Source of the DNA: Planctomycetota bacterium
GTDB taxonomy: Bacteria; Planctomycetota; Uabimicrobiia; Uabimicrobiales; JABWCH01
Length of the DNA stretch: 64,000 nucleotides
Assembly: GCA_017993505.1 (NCBI GenBank)
Contig: JAGOMP010000003.1
Span: 1 to 64,000, forward strand
Reading direction: 5' to 3'
This document shows, piece after piece, positions 26,806 to 35,909 of this stretch (the stretch's first letter is position 1; the number at the start of each line of letters is the position of its first letter). The notes under the pieces are model-generated. The model made no database searches. It had not been told where the DNA came from and saw only the letters and a list, made by a program, of their open reading frames with translations. The translations under genes and the position numbers were made by a program.

Positions 26806-27441
26806 TTATTTACCATCTGCATCTTGTTCTTCTACGAGTCTTGTGAGTGGCATCCAACTGGCAATGTCATCATTACCAGCGTTTTTAAAATTATGTTGTG
26901 TAGTTGTTCCCCCTTTTGAAATTTGGAGTATACCATCAGGACCTGAAGAATATATGTCTAAAGGAGTACCCCAACGAAAATCTGGTTTTTTTTCGTTATA
27001 ATTATTAGGACCACGTGGAATATCGTTAGAATGATCACGTCCAGCTTCTACGTACAATGAATTCCCCCAAGCATCGATATACTCTTCATATGTACCTTTC
27101 AGTATTTTAGGCAAATTTTGTGTTAAAACAGGATCTTGTTTTACGATATCCGAGTCACTGCTAGAGGGATCAAATTCTTCTAAAGCATGAACTAATTTTT
27201 GATTATTATTCGTTCTACCTACACATCCGCCTTCTCCAGTTTCTACATTAGGGTAGCGATAATAAATAGCTTTGAATTGTTCACAAGCACTTGTTAATGC
27301 CATAATAGTTCCATACGTAGACTTAATTCTTGCTTTCGCAACCATACCTCTCCCTACAGAAAGAACAATGCCAGCTAAAATACCAATAATAGCTATTACC
27401 ATTAGCAATTCTACTAGAGTAAATCCTTTTTTTAGTTTCAT
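26806..27441 (-). CDS. Pseudopilin (GspG-like)
   Basis: 211 aa. Leader MKLKKG, then FTLVELLMVIAIIGILAGIVLSV. The C-terminal part resembles the major pseudopilin GspG: YIDAWGNSLYVE followed by LDIYSSGPDGILQ, a pattern that binds calcium in GspG. RBS AGGAG. Whether it forms a secretion pseudopilus or a true pilus cannot be decided, since no ATPase, secretin or GspF gene is in the window. Confidence 0.83.
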   Translation of the reverse strand: MKLKKGFTLVELLMVIAIIGILAGIVLSVGRGMVAKARIKSTYGTIMALTSACEQFKAIYYRYPNVETGEGGCVGRTNNNQKLVHALEEFDPSSSDSDIVKQDPVLTQNLPKILKGTYEEYIDAWGNSLYVEAGRDHSNDIPRGPNNYNEKKPDFRWGTPLDIYSSGPDGILQISKGGTTTQHNFKNAGNDDIASWMPLTRLVEEQDADGK

Positions 27442-27460
27442 GGTTTTCTCCTAGTATCCA

Positions 27461-28051
27461 TTAATTTAGATAATTTGTGATCCATTTAAATGTATCCATA
27501 TTTCTCATATTTTCAGGTGCATCCCCATGAGGACCCGATCCTGATCCATCATCTGTATTATTAGGGTAATTTGCTTTACTGAAAATTTGAAAAGAACGAT
27601 AATTATAACGTGCTATTTCAGGTAAATAACTAGTAGTAACTCTGTTTTGTAAATTTAATATATGACAATTTAAATATAAATAAGGAGACATAAAGGGATC
27701 AAAATATGTATTACCAACTACACTTTTTGGTTCAAATTCATAGTAAATAATTCTTGAATTACCAAATCCATCAGCTGTTGTAGTTGTATCGCCATCTAAA
27801 CAAGGAACAAATGTTGTTGCTGAATAATTAAAATGAGCTGGATCTGGAGCAATAGTAGGTGGATACAGTCCATAATCTAATTGATATGCTTTGACTGCTT
27901 GGTTTAATTGACTGATCGTAGCAGAAACTTTAGAACGTATTGCTCTTGTTCTTGCACTTCCTAGAGAAGGCAATAGAATAGCTGCTAGAATGCCGATAAT
28001 GGCAATCACAACTAAGAGTTCTACTAAAGTAAAACCTTTTTGTCGTTTCAT
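27461..28051 (-). CDS. Pseudopilin (GspG/PilE-like), first of the operon
   Basis: 196 aa. Leader MKRQKG, then FTLVELLVVIAIIGILAAILLPSLGSARTRAIRSKV. Globular part with QAVKAYQLDYGLYPP and a C-terminal GFGNSRIIYYEFEPKS, again GspG/H-X9-DG-like. RBS AAGGA. First of the five pseudopilin genes, 69 nt downstream of RNase Y on the same strand; that gap contains a repeat of the rny 3' end. Confidence 0.83.
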   Translation of the reverse strand: MKRQKGFTLVELLVVIAIIGILAAILLPSLGSARTRAIRSKVSATISQLNQAVKAYQLDYGLYPPTIAPDPAHFNYSATTFVPCLDGDTTTTADGFGNSRIIYYEFEPKSVVGNTYFDPFMSPYLYLNCHILNLQNRVTTSYLPEIARYNYRSFQIFSKANYPNNTDDGSGSGPHGDAPENMRNMDTFKWITNYLN

Positions 28052-28071
28052 ATATATTTCCTTTCTTTATA

Positions 28072-28144
28072 TGCATATTCTATAATTTTTACAATTTTCA
28101 TATTCTAGATAATGGAAATTTTAATGTGCATATTCTACAATTTT
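28072..28144 (-). repeat. Partial, decayed duplication of the rny 3' end
   Basis: The start of the block at 28072 (TGCATATTCTATAATTTT) recurs at 28127, where it is the end of the rny coding strand (TGCATATTCTACAATTTT). Offset is 55 bp and the rest is diverged. Confidence 0.6.
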
Positions 28145-29656
28145 CATTTCTCGGACAACTGTAATTTTGATTTTTCCTGGATAGTGTAATTCTTTTTCAA
28201 TTTCTTTTGCAATTTTTTGAGCAACTACACTTGTTTCTTTGTCAGAAATTTCTTCAGGGTTGACTATGACTCGAATTTCGCGTCCTGCGGAAATAGCAAA
28301 GGCATTTTCAATGCCAGGAACGTTGTATGCAATGGATTCTAATTTTTCTAGGCGGTTAATATATTTTTCAAATGTTTCACGACGTGCACCTGGCCTTGAT
28401 GCACTAATGGCATCTGCTGTATTGATCAAAGTAGCATACATAGTCTCTAGTTGTATATCATTGTGATGTCCTACAATTCCTTCGATAATCTCTGGTGCTT
28501 CATTGAATTTGCTTATAATTTCGCCTCCGATTTCTGGATGACCGCCTTCTTTTTCATGGTCTAAAGCTTTACCAATATCGTGCAAAAAACCAGCTCTGCA
28601 TGCTAAGTCTTTATCTAAACCAATTTCAGATGCAATAAGTTTGGCAAGATATGCAACTTCAATAGAATGCCAAAGGACGTTTTGACCAAAACTTGTACGA
28701 AATTTTAATCGTCCTAATAATTGTCGTATATCTTCATGGAAATGAAGTTGAAGTAGTATACAAGCCTGATCCCCGCCTACAATGATAGCATTTTCCATTT
28801 CTTCTTTAGATTGTTCTAAAAGTTCTTGTATACATTGTTCTGGGTTAAGTTTGTAGTCAATGAGTTTTTGAATGATTTGTCTGCAAATTTCTCGACAACA
28901 TCCATCTGGTGATACAATAGATAAAATCTTGTAATTTTCATCATATTCTAGGTAAATATCTTCGCTATCAAGGTTTTCTTGTAATATTTTTGTAATCTTT
29001 TCAGACGTGATTTCTTGTGCAAAAGATTCATCTTCAATAGAAAAAAAACTAGGATATGCTTCGATCCAATGACTAAATTGACAACGTTGGATAATAGCAG
29101 ATAAAATTCGTCTTGCTGTTCGTTCTGCATTAGCATTTAAATAATCTATATGTCTATTGTATTGGACTCTAAATTCTGTTTGCACTACTTTTTCAAAATT
29201 ACAGAGAAATTCTTTTTTTAATTTTTCTTCTGTTTCACCAGAAATTTCCAAAAGAATTTTATGAGAGTTTGCTTGTAATGTTTTATACGTTGTTTCTTTT
29301 GTTTTAATTGTGTTTTGTAGTTGGAGTAGTTCAGCAGTTTTCTTTTGAATATATTCTTCCATTTGTTGTAATCTAGCTTCATGGATTTCTATATCTTTTG
29401 TTTGTATATCTAGCCGTTGTTCTAAATTTTGATTATTCTCACGTGCTTCACTAATCCACTGAAACGAGGTTTTTTTTTGGTATTCCAATTCTCGTTTTAA
29501 CTTTTCGGTCATTTGATGATATAGTTGATTTGCTTTTTCTTCACTTTGTTGAAGAATTACTTTGGCAATGGCTAGAGCTTCTTTTTTTCTTCGATTGTAT
29601 AGCCATGTATATATACAAAACCCAAGTATTATACTAACAACTAACACTGTATTCAA
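28121..29656 (-). CDS. rny: Ribonuclease Y with degenerate KH domain
   Basis: 511 aa. RNase Y is a membrane-anchored endoribonuclease that starts mRNA decay. N-terminal membrane helix (residues 3-18), long coiled coil (~25-150), KH region, and HD domain with intact HDIGKALDHE and ISASRPGARRETFE. The KH domain is unusual: the RNA-binding GxxG loop, normally GREG, reads TSEK. The usual strongly conserved block around it is lost, though flanking parts (AERTARRILSAIIQRC; LIDYKLNP) align. The start is uncertain: TTG 29656 is only 1 nt from GAGGA, and GTG 29647 is better spaced. Confidence 0.9.
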   Translation of the reverse strand: MNTVLVVSIILGFCIYTWLYNRRKKEALAIAKVILQQSEEKANQLYHQMTEKLKRELEYQKKTSFQWISEARENNQNLEQRLDIQTKDIEIHEARLQQMEEYIQKKTAELLQLQNTIKTKETTYKTLQANSHKILLEISGETEEKLKKEFLCNFEKVVQTEFRVQYNRHIDYLNANAERTARRILSAIIQRCQFSHWIEAYPSFFSIEDESFAQEITSEKITKILQENLDSEDIYLEYDENYKILSIVSPDGCCREICRQIIQKLIDYKLNPEQCIQELLEQSKEEMENAIIVGGDQACILLQLHFHEDIRQLLGRLKFRTSFGQNVLWHSIEVAYLAKLIASEIGLDKDLACRAGFLHDIGKALDHEKEGGHPEIGGEIISKFNEAPEIIEGIVGHHNDIQLETMYATLINTADAISASRPGARRETFEKYINRLEKLESIAYNVPGIENAFAISAGREIRVIVNPEEISDKETSVVAQKIAKEIEKELHYPGKIKITVVREMKIVEYAH

Positions 29657-29738
29657 TCCTCATTGCTAAAAGTTCTATTGAAGATATTTCATAACACTAA
29701 ATTATAGCATAAATTAATATATTGCAAAACATTTTATT

Positions 29739-29796
29739 AAAAAAAACCGTTTTCTAAGAATATTTTTTCCATATTTTTAGAAAAACGGTTTTTTTT
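29739..29796 (-). terminator. Bidirectional-looking terminator after rpsA
   Basis: A-rich/T-rich hairpin with AAAAAAACCGTTTT and its complement AAAACGGTTTTTTT flanking a partly paired AT-rich loop. Both strands end in T-runs. It separates rpsA from rny. Confidence 0.8.
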
Positions 29797-29837
29797 AGTG
29801 TGAAATGGAACTTTGTTAACAATAAGCTACCATTTTA

Positions 29838-31649
29838 TTATGCTTTGTCAGGTGTTTCTGTATTTTCATCAGCGGGTGCTTCTGTATTTTCATCAGCGGG
29901 TGCTTCTGTATTTTCATCAGCGGGTGCTTCTGTATTTTCATCAGCGGGTGCTTCTGTATTTTCATCAGCAGGTGCTTTTTCATCTTGGCTTTCTTCTGAT
30001 TCTTCTGTAGAACGTGCTTTGACTAAAGAAAGACCAATTTTTCTTTCTTTTTGGTCTACTCTTAAAATTTTTACTTCTACTGTATCGCCCACTGCAACGA
30101 CTTCATCGGGATTTTTAACTTTTCGATCTGTGAGTTCAGAAATGTGTAGTAAGCCTTCGAGAGAATCTTCTAATTCTACGAAAACTCCGAATTTTGTCAA
30201 TTTAGTAACTTTGCCACTTACAACATCATCAACAAGATATCTTTCTGGAATGACTTTTTCCCAAGGATCTTCCATCAGTTGTTTCATACTGAGACCGATT
30301 CTTTTTTGGTTGGGATCTACTTCCATGACTTTTGCTTCTACCACGTCATTTTTCTTTAACATTTCAGAGGGATGACCAATTTTCTTTGTCCAGCTCATAT
30401 CAGAAATGTGAAGTAGACCATCGATGCCTTCTTCTAATTCAATGAATGCACCGTAGCTAGTCATATTACGGACTTTGCCTTGTACAACAGAACCAACAGG
30501 ATATTTTTCTGTGACTAGTGACCAAGGATTTACATCTACTTGTTTCATACCCAAAGAAATTTCTTGTTTGTCTTTGTTGATTTCAAGAACAACAACTTCA
30601 ACTTCGTCACCAATATTGACCATTTCAGAAGGATGGCTAATTCTTTTTGTCCAAGACATTTCAGAAATATGGACTAATCCTTCGATGCCTTCTTCTAATT
30701 TTACAAAAGCACCATATGTCATTACATTGACAACTTTCCCGCGAATCTTAGAATCTACAGGATAACGCTCTTCGACATTTTTCCATGGGCTTTCTGTTTT
30801 TTGTTTTAGACCAAGTGCAATTCTTTCACGTTTTCTATCCAATTTAAGAATTTTTACTTCGATCTTGTCGTCAATATTGACCATTTCTTGTGGATGGCTG
30901 ATGCGTCCCCAACTCATATCTGTAATGTGTAAGAGACCATCGATTCCACCTAAATCTACGAATACGCCGAAATCTGCAATGTTCTTTACAACGCCTGTTA
31001 CCAATTGACCTTCTTCTAGCTCTTCCAAGAGTCTTTCTTTCATTCTCTTGCGATCTTCTTCGATCAATCTTCTTCGAGACACAACAATATTCATGCGAGC
31101 TTCATCGATCTTAATGATTTGTGCTTTGAGGTCTTGGCCAATATAATCTGAAATATCACCAGTGCGACGAATATCGATTTGAGAGGCTGGTAAGAAAACA
31201 GGAACTCCAACGTCCAATAAGAGTCCACCTTTGATTTTGCGAACCACTTTGCCTTCCACAACATCGCCTTCTTTTTTTGTGGTGATAAGTTGTTCCCATC
31301 CACGGATACGATCGGCTTTTTTCTTGGAAAGGATGATTTCGCCGTGTTCGTCTTCCATTGTTTCCAAAAATACTTCTATCTTTTCACCAGCAACAGGAGG
31401 TACATCAAATTCTGATAAAGGCACTTCGCCTTCAGATTTACATCCAATATCTACAATCACATTATCATTAGCTATGCTGATAACTCTACCAGAAACAATT
31501 TTTTCAGGTTCAAACTCTTTAATGGATTCTTCGTATTGTTCTGCCATTTCAATTTCTGGAAAGTCTGCCAAAGCTAGAGCAACTTGTTCTTCTAATTCAT
31601 CAGGAGAAATCTCATATTGCTTGATGATGTCTTTTTTCTTCAAACTCAT
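29838..31649 (-). CDS. rpsA: Ribosomal protein S1 with six S1 domains and repeat tail
   Basis: 603 aa from ATG 31649 (MSLKKKDIIK; GGAG 11 nt upstream). S1 feeds mRNA to the 30S subunit. Six S1 OB-fold repeats are seen, starting SGRVISIANDNVIV, EGKVVRKIKGGLLL, TGVVKNIADFGVFV, RGKVVNVMTYGAFV, QGKVRNMTSYGAFI and SGKVTKLTKFGVFV. Domains 3-6 are the most conserved (GLLHISDMSW type). The C-terminus carries five copies of an 8-residue unit (ADENTEAP), highly acidic and likely disordered. A hairpin at 31738-31754 (TTGGTTG/CAACCAA) lies in the divergent upstream region and could be part of its leader. Confidence 0.95.
   Translation of the reverse strand: MSLKKKDIIKQYEISPDELEEQVALALADFPEIEMAEQYEESIKEFEPEKIVSGRVISIANDNVIVDIGCKSEGEVPLSEFDVPPVAGEKIEVFLETMEDEHGEIILSKKKADRIRGWEQLITTKKEGDVVEGKVVRKIKGGLLLDVGVPVFLPASQIDIRRTGDISDYIGQDLKAQIIKIDEARMNIVVSRRRLIEEDRKRMKERLLEELEEGQLVTGVVKNIADFGVFVDLGGIDGLLHITDMSWGRISHPQEMVNIDDKIEVKILKLDRKRERIALGLKQKTESPWKNVEERYPVDSKIRGKVVNVMTYGAFVKLEEGIEGLVHISEMSWTKRISHPSEMVNIGDEVEVVVLEINKDKQEISLGMKQVDVNPWSLVTEKYPVGSVVQGKVRNMTSYGAFIELEEGIDGLLHISDMSWTKKIGHPSEMLKKNDVVEAKVMEVDPNQKRIGLSMKQLMEDPWEKVIPERYLVDDVVSGKVTKLTKFGVFVELEDSLEGLLHISELTDRKVKNPDEVVAVGDTVEVKILRVDQKERKIGLSLVKARSTEESEESQDEKAPADENTEAPADENTEAPADENTEAPADENTEAPADENTETPDKA
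29851..29970 (-). repeat. Five tandem 24-bp repeats in the rpsA tail
   Basis: Five near-identical 24-bp units encode the ADENTEAP repeat. Near identity at DNA level suggests recent expansion. Confidence 0.95.
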
Positions 31650-31934
31650 AACAAAAAAAACTCCAAAAGATTTCATGTACAATTAACACTATTCACCGCA
31701 ATATTTTTATTTTTGTATAAATATATTGAAGTGTCATTTGGTTGTTTCAACCAAAACTGAAATGCAAGATTCCAGCATTATAAATTATATAAATATTTAA
31801 AAAAAAGTCAAATAAAATTCTTAAATAATCTTTTTTTTATAAAAAACAGTCTAATGGTTGAAAAAAATTTTAAAAATAGTAAAATATTGGTAGGATTGTT
31901 GAAATTGTATAAAACAAGAAAAGAGGCAAAAAGC

Positions 31935-32969
31935 ATGTATTCAGAGACAACTATGCAAATACAATATTGGGGCGTTCGAGGTAGTCTTCCTTGCCCAATG
32001 ACTATGCAGCATATTCAAGCAAAACACATTGCATTGTTGCAACGCATCATGCAGGAGAAAAAAAAATTTCCTTACTCTATATGTGAAATGCAAAATTACT
32101 TACAAACTTTGCCTCGTTCTATCATGGGTACGTATGGTGGTGATACAACTTGTATTGAAATCCAAGCAAAAAATACTCCATTGATAATACTTGATGCTGG
32201 TACAGGTATTCGACATTTAGGTGATAACATTATACAAAGATTGAACCAACAAAAAAAAATCAATCCTTTTTCTAAAAAAAATGTGCGAGAAATTCACATT
32301 TTTTTCACGCATTATCATTGGGATCACTTGCAAGGTATGCCTTTTTTTGCACCTGCTTATCTTTTAGAACCTAATATATTTACGCTTCATTTTTATGGCA
32401 GGATCAATGAACAAGTTCACGTTCATAAAACATTGCAAACACAACAACAGTCTCCTTATTTTCCTATACCTTGGGAAAATATACCTTGTAAAAAATATTA
32501 CCATGACGTGTCAGAATCATGCCAAATAGGAGAAGTGAAAATTACCAGTGCATCTTTGACACATCCTGATTCTATTTATGCATATCGATTTCAAATCAAG
32601 GACAAGGCTTTTGTATGTGCTACAGATACAGAATATAAGATAGACACAGCAACCTTTCTTCAAAAATTTGCTGAAAATGCAGATATACTATACCATGATG
32701 CCCAATACACACCAGAAGAATACATAGGGGAAAAAAATAAACCTGGGAAATACGGTTGGGGACACAGCACATATGAACATGCAATTCAAAATGCTATACA
32801 AGCCAATGTCAAACATCTTGTCCTAGGTCATCATGATCCTCGAAAAGACGATTTCCAATTGGAACAACTTTATAAAAACTCCTTACAATATAAACAACAA
32901 TTCTCACAAAGTATTGATAAAACATTAGAAATTACATTAGCCTACCAAGGGCTACAACAACAATTATAA
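31935..32969 (+). CDS. Metallo-beta-lactamase-fold hydrolase
   Basis: 344 aa from ATG 31935; family members start near MQIQYWGVRGS, so the in-frame upstream extension to 31854 is not used. AGAGG lies ~10 nt upstream. Binuclear metal motifs: FFTHYHWDHLQG (His126, His128, Asp130, His131), SLTHPD, CATDTE and GHHDP near the C-terminus. YWGVRGSLP and GGDTTCIEI are typical of the PhnP/RNase Z-related cyclic-phosphodiesterase-like group. A ~45-residue insertion separates RGSLP from GGDT. Substrate unknown. It is divergent from rpsA and 24 nt upstream of glnS, so likely cotranscribed with it. Confidence 0.85.
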   Translation: MYSETTMQIQYWGVRGSLPCPMTMQHIQAKHIALLQRIMQEKKKFPYSICEMQNYLQTLPRSIMGTYGGDTTCIEIQAKNTPLIILDAGTGIRHLGDNIIQRLNQQKKINPFSKKNVREIHIFFTHYHWDHLQGMPFFAPAYLLEPNIFTLHFYGRINEQVHVHKTLQTQQQSPYFPIPWENIPCKKYYHDVSESCQIGEVKITSASLTHPDSIYAYRFQIKDKAFVCATDTEYKIDTATFLQKFAENADILYHDAQYTPEEYIGEKNKPGKYGWGHSTYEHAIQNAIQANVKHLVLGHHDPRKDDFQLEQLYKNSLQYKQQFSQSIDKTLEITLAYQGLQQQL

Positions 32970-32993
32970 AAAGTTCAAAACTAAGGAATATGT

Positions 32994-34682
32994 ATGGAAA
33001 AATATGAAGAAGAGTTAAAAGATAGTAAAAAATCGTTAGATTTTATCAGAACGATTATTACTAATGATTTAAAGACAAAAAAACATACAAAAATACACAC
33101 ACGATTCCCACCAGAACCTAATGGATATTTACATATTGGACATGCAAAATCTATTTGCTTAAATTTTGGTATTGCTGAAGAATTTCAAGGCATCTGCAAT
33201 CTTCGAATGGATGATACTAATCCTATTAAAGAAGAAATAGAATATATAGAATCTATTAAAGAAGACATTAGATGGCTTGGATTTGATTGGGAAGATAGAC
33301 TGTATTATGCATCAGATTATTTTGATAAACTCTATGAATATGCTCTTCAACTCATTCGACTTGAAAAAGCATACGTATGCCACTTATGTCCAGAGGAAAT
33401 TAGAGAATATAGAGGTACATTGACAGAACCAGGAAAAGAAAGTCCGTATAGAAATCGTACTGTGGAAGAAAATTTAGCTGAATTTGAAAAAATGCGTTTA
33501 GGGCAATACGAAGAAGGAGAAGCTACACTTCGTGCCAAAATCGACATGGCATCTCCCAATGTCAACATGCGTGACCCTGTTGTGTATCGCATACTTAAAG
33601 TAGATCATCATCGAACAGGAGATAAATGGAAAATATATCCCATGTATGATTTTGCACATGGTTTTTCAGATTCGATTGAAGGCATTACTCATTCTATATG
33701 TACCTTAGAGTTTGAAAACCATCGTCCTTTATATGATTGGTTCATAGAAGCAGTTGACGCGCCATGCCATCCACAACAAATTGAATTTGCACGTTTGAAC
33801 ATTACATACACAGTGATGAGCAAGCGAAAACTTCTTACCCTTGTCAAAGAAAATCACGTTAATGGTTGGGATGATCCAAGAATGCCAACTATCTCAGGGA
33901 TGAGAAGACGAGGCTATCCAGCAGCTGCCATTCGTTCTTTTTGTGAAAAAATTGGGGTAGGAAAAACTGAGGGCATAGTCGACTTTGCATTACTAGAATT
34001 CTGTATTAGAGAAGAACTCAATAAAACTGCACCTCGTACTATGGCTGTTTTAAATCCTGTGAAAGTAATCATTGACAATTATCCTGAGGATAAAGAAGAA
34101 CAACTGGAAGCTATCAATAATCCAGAAGATCCAAGTCAAGGCACACGCCACATTCCTTTTACTCGTGAACTTTATATTGAACAAGAAGACTTTATGGAAG
34201 TGCCAGAAAAAAAATTCTTTCGCTTATCTCCAGGAAAAGAAGTCAGATTGCGTTATGCTTATTTTATCAAATGCACGCATATAGTAAAAGACGAACAAGG
34301 CAATATTAAAGAAATCCATTGTACATATGATCCAGAGACAAAAGGTGGCAATGCTCCAGATAATCGAAAAGTTAAAGCTACACTCCATTGGGTTTCTGCT
34401 AAATACAATAAAAAAGCAGAAATTCGAATATATGACCACCTTTTTACTAAAGAAGACCCAGAAGAAGGCACAGATGACTTTAGAACGAACATCAATCCAG
34501 ATTCTTTAAAAATCATTGAAGGTTATTTAGAACATAATATTGACGTCACACCAAGTAAAACATATCAATTTGAACGACTTGGTTACTTTACTATAGATAA
34601 AGACAGCACATCTGATAACATCATCATTAATCGCACAGCTACTCTCAAAGACACATATGCAAAAGCCATGAAGAAAAATTAA
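32994..34682 (+). CDS. glnS: Glutaminyl-tRNA synthetase
   Basis: 562 aa, class I aminoacyl-tRNA synthetase charging tRNA-Gln. HIGH motif in [20 protein letters not shown]-equivalent in YTVMSKRKL, and the GlnRS signature [16 protein letters not shown]-terminal anticodon-binding β-barrels end [13 protein letters not shown]. Length matches E. coli GlnS (about 555). Presence of GlnRS suggests direct charging rather than only the GatCAB route. RBS AAGGA. Confidence 0.97.
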   Translation: MEKYEEELKDSKKSLDFIRTIITNDLKTKKHTKIHTRFPPEPNGYLHIGHAKSICLNFGIAEEFQGICNLRMDDTNPIKEEIEYIESIKEDIRWLGFDWEDRLYYASDYFDKLYEYALQLIRLEKAYVCHLCPEEIREYRGTLTEPGKESPYRNRTVEENLAEFEKMRLGQYEEGEATLRAKIDMASPNVNMRDPVVYRILKVDHHRTGDKWKIYPMYDFAHGFSDSIEGITHSICTLEFENHRPLYDWFIEAVDAPCHPQQIEFARLNITYTVMSKRKLLTLVKENHVNGWDDPRMPTISGMRRRGYPAAAIRSFCEKIGVGKTEGIVDFALLEFCIREELNKTAPRTMAVLNPVKVIIDNYPEDKEEQLEAINNPEDPSQGTRHIPFTRELYIEQEDFMEVPEKKFFRLSPGKEVRLRYAYFIKCTHIVKDEQGNIKEIHCTYDPETKGGNAPDNRKVKATLHWVSAKYNKKAEIRIYDHLFTKEDPEEGTDDFRTNINPDSLKIIEGYLEHNIDVTPSKTYQFERLGYFTIDKDSTSDNIIINRTATLKDTYAKAMKKN

Positions 34683-34699
34683 ATTCTTGTTTATGATAT

Positions 34700-34736
34700 A
34701 AAAAAGCGTGATTTTAAAATAAATCACGCTTTTTTT
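34700..34736 (+). terminator. Terminator after glnS, with duplicated arms
   Basis: Stem AAAAGCGTGATTT with AAATCACGCTTTT, then T-run. The arm sequence AATCACGCTTTTTTAT recurs at 34746 and in altered form at 34769, like a decayed tandem copy of the terminator. Confidence 0.85.
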
Positions 34737-34812
34737 ATATAGACTGAATCACGCTTTTTTATTTTAAAATCACACTTTTTTATATTGAATAAAATAAATC
34801 ATTTAGAAAATT

Positions 34813-35724
34813 ATGTATTACAACGATTATAATACGTATTTACGAAATACGTTTCATGCAAAAGTGTATAAAATATCTATAGATGCTGGTTTTACATGTC
34901 CAAATATCGATGGAACTGTAGGAACTGGCGGTTGTATTTATTGCAATAATGAAAGTTTTAGTCCTTCCTATCGTCAAAAACTACAAACTATAGAAGAACA
35001 AATTACACAAGGAATAGCTGTTGCAAAAAAATATAAAGCAACAAAATATATTGCTTATTTTCAACCACATACGAACACACACGCATCTGTAGATACATTA
35101 GAAAAGATATATACTAGAGCACTTCAACAACATAAAGATATTGTTGGAATTGCTATTGGCACTCGACCAGATGCTGTAGATGAAGAAAAAATAGAAATGT
35201 TAGAAAATTTGGCAAAAAGAACATATGTATCTATAGAATATGGATTACAAAGCATATCCAATGCTACGTTACAATGGATTCAACGAAGGCATACTGTAGA
35301 ATCGTATCAAAAAGCTATGCAATTTACAATCAACCGAAATATTCATATTTGTACGCACATTATGTTTGGATTTCCTAATGAAAATAATACAGAACATGTT
35401 ATTCAAACTGCGAAATTATTAAATCAATATGGGACTCATGGTATTAAACTTCATAATTTATTGATTGTTCATAATACACAGTTGGCAAAAATGTTCCAAG
35501 AAAATCCATTCCCTTTACTTTCTTTAGATGAATATGTCTCCCTTGTATGTGATTTTTTAGAATACACTTCTCCTAACATCATTTGCGAACGTCTTTATGC
35601 GACAGCCCCTTCAGAATATTTAATAGCTCCTCTTTGGCGTTGTTCTCCTGCTCAAATCATCCAAGCTTTAGAAAAAAAATTTGAACAAAGAAACACATAC
35701 CAAGGTGCAAAGTATATATCATAA
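34813..35724 (+). CDS. YhcC-type radical SAM protein (TIGR01212-like)
   Basis: 303 aa. Radical SAM enzyme with cluster cysteines Cys29, Cys41 and Cys44 in CPNIDGTVGTGGCIYC, the widely spaced pattern of the YhcC/Elp3-related group. Also YIAYFQPHTNTHA, GIAIGTRPDAV, YVSIEYGLQS and HIMFGFPNE, all typical of this family. Family function is not established; a role in RNA or tRNA modification is often suspected. No clear RBS before ATG 34813. Terminator downstream at 35756-35790. Confidence 0.85.
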   Translation: MYYNDYNTYLRNTFHAKVYKISIDAGFTCPNIDGTVGTGGCIYCNNESFSPSYRQKLQTIEEQITQGIAVAKKYKATKYIAYFQPHTNTHASVDTLEKIYTRALQQHKDIVGIAIGTRPDAVDEEKIEMLENLAKRTYVSIEYGLQSISNATLQWIQRRHTVESYQKAMQFTINRNIHICTHIMFGFPNENNTEHVIQTAKLLNQYGTHGIKLHNLLIVHNTQLAKMFQENPFPLLSLDEYVSLVCDFLEYTSPNIICERLYATAPSEYLIAPLWRCSPAQIIQALEKKFEQRNTYQGAKYIS

Positions 35725-35755
35725 TACTATTTGACACAATATTTTTATATATAAA

Positions 35756-35790
35756 AAAAGCAATTTGTAAAATTTGTAAAAATTGCTTTT
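35756..35790 (+). terminator. Terminator after the radical SAM gene
   Basis: 11-bp stem AAAAGCAATTT with AAATTGCTTTT, 13-nt loop. Confidence 0.75.
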
Positions 35791-35811
35791 CTATAATTTA
35801 TATGTTATAAT
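35783..35811 (+). promoter_or_regulatory. Promoter of the secreted metallopeptidase, overlapping the terminator
   Basis: TTGCTT, 17 nt, TATAAT. The -35 lies inside the second terminator arm, so upstream transcription ends where downstream transcription begins. Confidence 0.5.
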
Positions 35812-35909
35812 TTACAGGAATTTATATTCTAAATGTTGTTTATATGTAAAAAATCTTTTTGGTTATTCCAATAAAGATAATAAAAAACACAATGAAAGGT
35901 GCAATGATT

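Noticed and set aside
22866-28051. Complete type II secretion operon
   Set aside because: Only pseudopilins (and a distant GspC-like gene) are present; no GspD, GspE, GspF or prepilin peptidase in the window.
29800-30375. Plus-strand 191-residue ORF with SSAGASVF repeats
   Set aside because: Antisense of the rpsA repeat tail and sixth S1 domain; no RBS or family features.
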